Assembly (NCBI GenBank): GCA_033961575.1
Contig: CM066737.1
Location: forward strand, 45,174,771-45,238,770
Source of the DNA: Aselliscus stoliczkanus
Lineage: Eukaryota; Chordata; Mammalia; Chiroptera; Hipposideridae
Length of the DNA: 64,000 bases
Direction: 5' to 3'
Part shown: positions 57,260 to 64,000 of the stretch, piece by piece
How the letters are laid out: each line of letters opens with the position of its first letter
Numbering within the stretch: position 1 is the first letter of the stretch
Program-made: the position numbers and the translations under genes
Notes under the pieces: generated by a model
Database searches by the model: none
The model's input: only the letters and a program-made list of their open reading frames with translations
Told to the model about the DNA's origin: nothing

Positions 57260-57780
57260 AATGTAAGGCTCTAGCTGTTTTAGGAAAAGAGAATCTTACT
57301 GCATTGGAAAACCAAAGTTTAGAAGTTATAAGAATTCTGGTATCAGTAGTTTAGTATGGAAAGTTGATGATTGAATCATTTGAGTGTTTCCAAAATTTGT
57401 AAAAAGAGGAGATTCTTTAAAATGTGATCTTTTAAAGATTTTAAAGAAATTCATGCATCTTATTTCCTGGTTCTCACATTTATAATTTTGATTACCATTT
57501 AAGATTATGAAAAATAAATTAATTTTCTGTACTTTATTAATATGCATCAAGAATCTACCTCAATGGGTGAGAAATGTATTAGGTATATGCATACACAAAT
57601 ACATAAATAGCAATAGACTTTTCATATAGCAAATTGAATTAAAATAGTCACTTCTAGTGGAACAAAGTACAAAGAAATGCTGTGTAACATACCAAGTCAA
57701 AATTAAAACTATACTTTATGACAGTGATTCTTTAATATGTATATGTATCACCTTATTAACCAAATGTCAATTGATTGAAT
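56510..57780. other. intergenic or 3'-flanking sequence
   Basis: Apart from the (GT)n tract I see no repeat family or gene. Short open frames at 56882-57146 and 57326-57550 look random. Confidence 0.5.
57213..57258. repeat. (GT)n microsatellite
   Basis: About 23 uninterrupted GT repeats after TGCGTGCATGT. Confidence 0.95.
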
Positions 57781-57784
57781 TGCA

Positions 57785-57855
57785 TTTCTAACAGGGTTCC
57801 AAGTGATGCTGATCCTGCTGGTCCAATGACCAACTTGAGTAATAAGGCTTTGTGA
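57785..57855. repeat. MER5-like hAT fragment
   Basis: GCATTTCTAACAGGGTTCCA with AGTGATGCTGATCCTGCTGG and CCAATGACCAACTTGAGTAA follow the MER5A consensus order. Confidence 0.6.
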
Positions 57856-58137
57856 TCATTTAAGATTCATATTAATATCAGTTTATTGTACAATAGTAGT
57901 TCGATATTTTAAGTGATGCTTCAAGGTTTTCACAATAGGCAATTAACATTTTTGAATTGGTCTCTATTTTACTTTATAATAAAGTTTACTTTGTTTATTT
58001 TCTTCTAGGAGTTTTATGGTTTTGCATTTTACCTTTATACTTCCTTAATAAAGAAATGTGTTTTACTGTATTAAGGACTTTTGGGTTTTCTTTTATGGTT
58101 CAAAAGATGTGCTTTATGCTCCGGTTAGTACTGTTCC

Positions 58138-58546
58138 ATAATTTTATTGGGGAAATGGGGGAGAGGAACAGCATTGGGGAATTTGGGAAGGGGAATAGAC
58201 AAGTTTAGAGGATATCGCTTCACTGGCCCACGTTGGTATTGTGATCATTGCGCTCTTCCTGACTGAGCTAGATCGGTCGTCAGCCATTGGACAGCTGCTC
58301 ACAGTGGCTCACGGCAGCTCATGCCGGCTGCCGGCCACTTTCTGTAGCCTATGGCAGCCCACTGCAGCCCTGCTGCAGCCTACACCGTTGATCATGGCAG
58401 CCCAGCTCCAGGTCGAGCTATTGTTCACCATCTTAGCTGTAGAGGGTACAGCGTCACTGGTCCATGTGGGATCCTAACCAGGGTCCTGCTGCTCAGAGCT
58501 CATGCTCCCAAGCCAACACTTAACCAATGAGCCACTCAGCCAGCCC
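58138..58546 (-). mobile_element. composite single-head SINE
   Basis: Antisense ..CCCCAATAAAAT tail, GC-rich body (TCATGCCGGCTGCCGGCCAC), and CACTCAGCCAGCCC end. Flanking ATAATTTTATT on both sides. Confidence 0.9.
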
Positions 58547-58739
58547 AATAATTTTATTTTCTTTTAAAAACATAGGGCCATATAATTTTAGAGATAAAGG
58601 AAGTTAGTCACATGAAGAATAAGATATGGATTATAAAATGGTAATTTACATTCAAACAAATTAATACGTCAAATTAGCAAATGTTAATGCATAACACCAT
58701 CTTTCGCAATATTTAGAAAATACATTAATTTTTTTTAGT

Positions 58740-60048
58740 TCTTTTTTTTAAATTAATTTCAGGTGTACAAAACAACGTGATGATTAGACATTTTCAGAAT
58801 TCAAAAAGTGATAACCCCAACAAGTTTACTACCCATCTGATATCATACATAGCTATTACAATACCATTGATTGTACTTCTACATGGATACATAGTTCTAA
58901 TCTCCATTCAATGGAGAAGATGTTGTGCAGGGGCTGACCTACAAAGCAAGATTTGTTTTAGCAGAGTTCTGGTGCCTGCCTGGTGTGCCTTTGAGTGTTT
59001 TGATCCCAGAGGCAGCCGGATGATGCTCCAGATCTGTCCAAAGCTGGCCACTGGGCATGCCAGCCTCAGGAACCCCTCCTCAGGCCAAGTTCAGGTGCAG
59101 CCTGTGCCCTGCCCGGGGCCATCTGGCATTAGCCACAGAGCCATCCAAAGGTGGCCACCATTCAAGCTGGGCTTGGAGGTGCCTTGAGAGGTCAAGCAGG
59201 AACTGCGTGTGACTGTTGCGAGTGCTGGGTTTAGGGCTGCTCAGCCAGAGGTACAGGGTACACTGAAGCCAGGTGCTGCTTGTGTGGGTTTTATGAACCT
59301 TTGAGAGAATTTAGGAAAGTCTGAAGCATGAGGCAAGGCAAGTTGTTTATATGGAAAAGCCACTGGAAGCAGATTGGCTGGGCCCAAAATTTGGGTGGGG
59401 CAGGGTCTCAGAATCAGGGTGCATCAACAGTGTTAACCAGGTTAATGGAGGCTACATATGGTGGCTGCCTGTATCTACATGCGGGAAAGGGGAGGGCTCA
59501 ACAAAGAAACAATAGCTTCTATCAGCTCCTCCCTCCAGGAGAAAGCTGTCCCTCTAGCCCTCACCCTGAAATCAGACAATTCAGTTCCTCCCTGTATGTG
59601 CCTGGCACCTTTCCAGTTGTTGCCCCAATGCTGGAGCTCAGAAAGAGTAAGTTCATGGGCCGGCTCTCCAAGAGGAATGCCTGGTAACTGCAGCCACCCT
59701 AGCCTCACCCAGCCACAGTCTCTGCTGGTTTTCATAGCCCAAAGTTATGGGGACTTCTCTCCCTGGCACTGAGACCCTAGGTTGGGCAGCCTCACTTTCA
59801 CTTTTCCAGAGGGACCTCCACAGCCAAGATATCCCTCCCAATTTGTAATGGTCACACATTGTGTGAACAGCCCATTCTGTGCCTCTGCCCCTCCTACCAG
59901 TCTCGAGTTGGCATCTTCTGTGTGTCTGTTGTAGGGCTTCGGTTTAGCTAGTCTTCAGGTGATTCTCAATGATGGTTCTATAGTTTAGTTGTTATTTTGA
60001 TATGGTTGTGAGAAGAGGTAAGCACAGCATTTACCTACTCCACCATCT
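58740..60048 (-). mobile_element. internally deleted L1 (5' UTR joined to 3' UTR)
   Basis: The left part, to about 58915, is L1 3' UTR (AATTTCAGGTGTACAAAACA). The sequence then changes directly into an L1 5' UTR like that at 17290-18500 (GGTGCCTGCCTGGTGTGCC vs GGTGCCTGTGTAGTCTGCC). It ends at the L1 5' terminus near 60045 (antisense of AAGATGGTGGAGTAGG). ORF1 and ORF2 are absent. Confidence 0.75.
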
Positions 60049-60720
60049 TGACCGGATCTGCAGCAAAGACAAAGGTTTATGTGAATGGAGTAGATGGGTC
60101 TGTGAGATGGTGGTTGAGGAACTCATGTTTTGAGACTGGTAGAGTGAGAATCCTGAAAGTATTGTCAAATAATATGGTGACTAGTTTTATTTCAGAAATA
60201 GTTAGTCATAGGTGACAAAGTGTCCAGAGTGTTTTCATGGAAGTATGTGGCTTGGAAGTATGAGTCCAGAAATAAATCCATCCCTATAGGGCCATTTAAT
60301 CTATGAAAAAGGAAGCAAAATTTATATTGAGATATAGACAGTTTATTCAATAAATGGTGCTGAAAAAACTGGACAGATACGTGCAAAAAGAAAAATGAAA
60401 TTGGACCACTTTCTTATGCCACATACAAGAATAAATTCAACACGGATTAAATACTTAAATGTAAGCCCTGAAAACATAAATCTCCTGGAAGAAAATATAG
60501 AAAGTAAACCCTAGACATTACCCTTAGTAATATATTTACTGATATATCTCTGCAGGCAAGGCCAACAAAAGAAAAAATAAATGGGACTACATCAAACTAA
60601 AAAGTTGTTGTACAACAAAGGAAACCAACAAAACGAAAAGACATCCTACTGAATGGGAGAAGATATTAGCCAATGATACATCTGATAAGGGGTTAAAATC
60701 CAAAAATTATTATTATTGTT

Positions 60721-61254
60721 TTTAAAGATTTTATTGGGGAATTGGGGGAGGGGAACAGCCAAGTTGTTGTGCTTCAATCTTAGTTGTGGAGGGTGCAGCT
60801 AGCTCAGCTCCAAATCCAGTTGCCATCTGGCCACCCATCAGCTGCTTGTGGCCACTCAGCTCAAGGTGTCATGTTCAATCTTAGTTGCGGGAGGCCGGGG
60901 GACACAGACCACCATTCCAGCAGAAGTCGAACTGGCAACCTTGTTGTTAAGAGCACACACTCTAACCACTGAGCAATCTGTCCTCCTGTCAGCAACTCGC
61001 AGCAGTTCTGCTCAAGGTGCCCTGTTCAATCTTAGTTGCTGGGTGGGGGGGCACAGCCCCCATCCCATGTAGAAGTCAAACCGTCAACCTTGTTGTTAAG
61101 AGCACGAGCTGTCACCGGCTGAGCCACCCTGCCGCCTGTTGGCAGCTCAGCGACAGCTCAGCTCATGCACAGCTTGCTGGCCGATGTTGGAATTGAACCG
61201 GTGTCCTTGTTGCTCAGAGCTTGTGCTCTTAACCAAGTGAGCCACTCGGTGAGC
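60721..61254 (-). mobile_element. composite multi-tRNA SINE
   Basis: Antisense of ..CCCCAATAAAATCTTTAAA. At least three tRNA-like units separated by CTGAGCAATC, CTGAGCCACC and a final GAGCCACTCGGTGAGCCC. TSD CCAAAAATTATT on both sides. Confidence 0.9.
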
Positions 61255-61991
61255 CCCAAAAATTATTTTAAAAACTTGCACAACTCAACACCAAGAAATG
61301 AAACAATCAAATTAAAAAATGGGCAGAGAACCTGAAAAGACATTTCTCTAAACAGGTAATACATGTGGCCAATCAACATATGAAAAGATGCTCAGTCACT
61401 AATCATTAGGGAAATGCAAATAAAAACTACAATAAGATATCACCTCACTTCTGTCAGAATGGCTATCATTAATAAATCAGTAGACAACAACTGTAGGCAA
61501 GAATGTGGAGAAGAGGGAACATTTGTGCACTGTTGGTGGGACTGAGAATTGGTCCAGCCACTTTGGAAAACAGTACAGAGGTTCCTCAAGAAATTAAAAA
61601 TGGAACTACCTTATGACCCAGCAGTTCCACTCCTGGGTACTTATCCAAAGAAATCCAAAGCACTAATTCGAAAAGATATATGTACCCTATGTTTACTACA
61701 GTGCTATTCACAATAGCCAATATATGGAAACCAAAATACCCATCAATAAATGATAGGATAAAGAAATTGTGGTACATTTATACAATGGAGTATTACTCTG
61801 CCATGAAAAGAATGTAATGTTACCATTTGCAACAACATGGATGGATCAAAAAATATAAGCTAAGTGAAATACGTCAGACTGAGAAATAAGAATACCATAT
61901 GATCTTACTTATATGTGGAATCTAAAGAACAGAATAAATGAGCAAACAATACAGAAATCGACTCATAGATACAGACCACAAACTGTTGCTA

Positions 61992-62221
61992 CCGTGTTTC
62001 CCTGAAAATAAGACCTAACTGGAAAATAATCCCTAGCATGATTTTCAGGGTGCTTGTAATATAAGCCCTACACCAAAATAAGCCCCAGTTAAGATCGTCA
62101 GCCAGACATGACTGTATTTGAATAAATGTAGGTTGTTGTACATGAATAAATGAAAAAATGTGTCTTTTGGAGGAAAAATTAATTTAAAAAAATTAATCGT
62201 CTTATTTTTGGGGAAACACGG
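61992..62221. mobile_element. TA-flanked palindromic MITE, 230 bp
   Basis: Begins CCGTGTTTCCCTGAAAATAA and ends TTATTTTTGGGGAAACACGG. TA at 61990-61991 and 62222-62223. The interior is AT-rich and does not code. A second TA-targeting family, distinct from the 156-bp MITE. Confidence 0.85.
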
Positions 62222-62469
62222 TAGATGTGAGGGGAATTGGCAGAGTGGGAGAGAAAGGTGAAGGGATTTGGAAGTACATATTGGTGGTCACAAAATAGTC
62301 ACGAGGATGTGAAATACAGTATGCGGAATATAGTTAATGTTGTAAAAACTATGTATGGTGTCAGATGGGTACGACACTTGTCAGGGAGATCACTCCATAA
62401 ATTATATAAATGCCTAAAGACGGCACTGTATATCTGACTCTAATTTAAAATAATACTGAATGTCAACTA

Positions 62470-62930
62470 TATGCATGGAGATGAGGTTGGAACGGTAGAC
62501 TGGGATAGGTTATGAGAAACCCTGACCTCCATGATCAGGAATGTAGCCATAATTCTGTAAGTAAATGAACACTAATGAAAGTTTCTAAGCAAAGGAATAT
62601 TCAGCTTGGACTTTCAGAGAGATGTGTGGATGGCAGTGTGGCACATAGGATAAGAGGGAAGATTGGCAATAAACCTGAGAGGCACATTTTTTTGTGAGAA
62701 ATGATGAGGACACAGAGTAGGTCAGTTGCAGTGTTGTAGGAGAGGAAGGGACTGATAGAGATTTTTTTAGGAGTGAAATCAACAGAACTTGATGAGGGCT
62801 GTATGTGGGCATTGATGGTGAAGTGAAGAATATTCTGGACTTTCTGACTTGAATCATATTGATGGTGATGACATTACCAATATAAGGAGGGTAGTAGGAA
62901 AAGCAGATTTGGAATAGGGAAGATAAGTTC
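62470..62930 (+). repeat. ancient interspersed repeat, family not named
   Basis: GGAGAGGAAGGGACTGATAG with GAGTGAAATCAACAGAACTT and GATGAGGGCTGTATGTGG follow the same widespread pattern as 50160-51110. Highly diverged. Confidence 0.4.
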
Positions 62931-63222
62931 TATGTTTATTTAACTTGAGTTACCTAAACCGTACAATTTCCTATTGTAATTTTATTTTATTTTTCACCCT
63001 TTTGTTATGAAGCTTTTTTCTTCAATTTTACTCCACATTCCTACTTGGATCACAGAGAGTAACTGGAGTGATAAGAACAACACAAGTTCCAGGTAAGCAT
63101 GACAGAGAGCAAAATATGTCCTTTGATCTAAAGATAAACAGGAATCAATCAATTAATTGTTCCCTGGGCTATATATTGACAGTCTGATTTTGTGATATTT
63201 GAACAAACTTGGAATAAATGTC

Positions 63223-63226
63223 AACT

Positions 63227-63275
<49 letters not shown>

Positions 63276-63330
63276 GATAGATAGATATGTGTGTATATAT
63301 AGATATAGATATAGATATAAATATAAATAT
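63223..63330. repeat. (GATA)n microsatellite with degenerate (ATATAG)n flank
   Basis: About 12 GATA units from 63226, one interrupted, then mixed TATAGA/TATAAA repeats. Confidence 0.95.
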
Positions 63331-63334
63331 ATAT

Positions 63335-64000
63335 AGAGAGAGTCACTGGATGTGGAATATAGCATAGGGAATAGATTCAAAGCAATTGTGACAGCTATAT
63401 ACGATATCAGAGGGGTAATAGATTGGGGGAGGGGGTTATCACTTTGTGAAGAGTGTAAATGTCTAACTATTACGTTGTTTTGAACACCTGAAACTCATTT
63501 CAAAAATGGACAAAGATCTGAACAGACTGTCACCACAGAAGATATATAGATGGCAAATAGCATATGAAAAGATGTGCCACATCACGTGTCATCAGGAAAT
63601 ACAAACTACAGAAGCTATGAGGTACCACTGCACTCCTATTAGAATGGTCAAACTCCAGCACACTGACAACACCAAATAATGGTGAGGATGTGGAGCCACA
63701 GGAACTCTCATTCATTGCTGGAGGGAATGCAAAATGGTACAGATACTTTGGAAGACAGTTCGGCAGTTTCTTACAAAACTAAACCTACTCTTACCATATG
63801 ATCCAGCAATCATGCTCCTTGATATTTACCCAAAGGAGTTTAAAAATTATTTCAGGACAAAAATTTGCACATGGATGTATAGCAGCTTTATTCAGAACTT
63901 CCCAAGCTTGGAAACAACTAAGATATCCAGTAGTAAAAGGATAAATAAACTGTGGTACTTCCAGACAATGGAATATTACTCTATGCCAAAAGGAAATGAG
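63335..64000 (+). mobile_element. L1 fragments at the window edge, + strand
   Basis: 63340-63490 is an L1 3' UTR end (GGGGGTTATCACTTTGTGAA, AACTATTACGTTGTTTTGAA). From about 63495 an old ORF2 C-terminal region runs off the window (TGAGGTACCACTGCACTCCT, ATGATCCAGCAATCATGCTC). Confidence 0.75.

Larger units (their letters stand above)
60290..62460 (+). mobile_element. L1 ORF2 3' part and 3' UTR, + strand
   Basis: ORF2 C-terminal codons from about 60290 (CATTTAATCTATGAAAAAGG), ..AAAATGAAATTGGACCACTT.., then after a SINE ..AGATATCACCTCACTTCTGT.. and ..CACTGTTGGTGGGACTGAGA.., and 3' UTR to about 62460. Interrupted by a SINE (60721-61254) and a MITE (61992-62221). Many stops. Confidence 0.85.

Noticed and set aside
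19..61254. tRNA-like cloverleaf parts (B boxes, anticodon arms) as tRNA genes
   Set aside because: All occur in SINEs with poly(A) tails and TSDs, lack proper acceptor stems, and appear in many diverged copies.
1..64000. CRISPR arrays, operons, bacterial promoters
   Set aside because: No regularly spaced direct repeats, and the splice sites and transposons show this is mammalian DNA.

Overview
The window is mammalian nuclear DNA. It shows GT-AG exons of a vertebrate gene, AT-rich introns, L1 LINEs, tRNA-derived SINEs with target-site duplications (TSDs), a gammaretrovirus-like provirus and mariner-type DNA transposons. The SINE families (a GGCCGGCC-GAGTGG tRNA-like head; longer forms ending CCCCAATAAAATCTT) look to me like those of rhinolophoid bats (horseshoe or leaf-nosed bats and relatives). 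This is recall, not a database result.

The only host gene I can support is the 3' end of an LRCH gene on the + strand, best matched to LRCH2 (X-linked in human). Six exons (2063-2113, 4520-4577, 5335-5447, 5622-5759, 6079-6156, 52717-52836) join in frame. They encode the last 185 residues, including the C-terminal calponin-homology domain, and end at TGA 52834-52836. The last intron is 46,560 bp. Upstream exons lie outside the window, and the polyadenylation site is not certain.

Almost all of that last intron is transposable elements, inserted inside each other. An ancient L1 (18850-50110, in pieces) was split by two younger L1s (about 19095-33698 and 33853-48410). The first was itself split by another L1 (about 19980-26203). 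The second carries a mariner element (itself hit by a 156-bp MITE) and a 6.4-kb provirus. A separate nest lies at 8180-18850. All the large L1 copies and the provirus in the intron are antisense to the gene. Short SINEs sit in both orientations.

The provirus (40809-47255, minus) has 336/337-bp LTRs with an ATTT TSD, a tRNA-Thr-like primer binding site, and decayed gag, protease and pol with no recognisable env. Stops, frameshifts and lost catalytic residues make it defective.

Downstream of LRCH2, 52837-55680 has almost no repeats and probably holds the 3' UTR. From 55686 to the end there are SINEs, an internally deleted L1 (58740-60048), two + strand L1 fragments, a TA-flanked palindromic MITE, a (GT)n and a GATA microsatellite. 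I found no tRNA or rRNA genes, no CRISPR array and no new protein-coding system. The items most worth a second look are the T+ SINE families, the paired 156-bp MITEs, the Thr-primed provirus and a SINE with an apparent 3' transduction.
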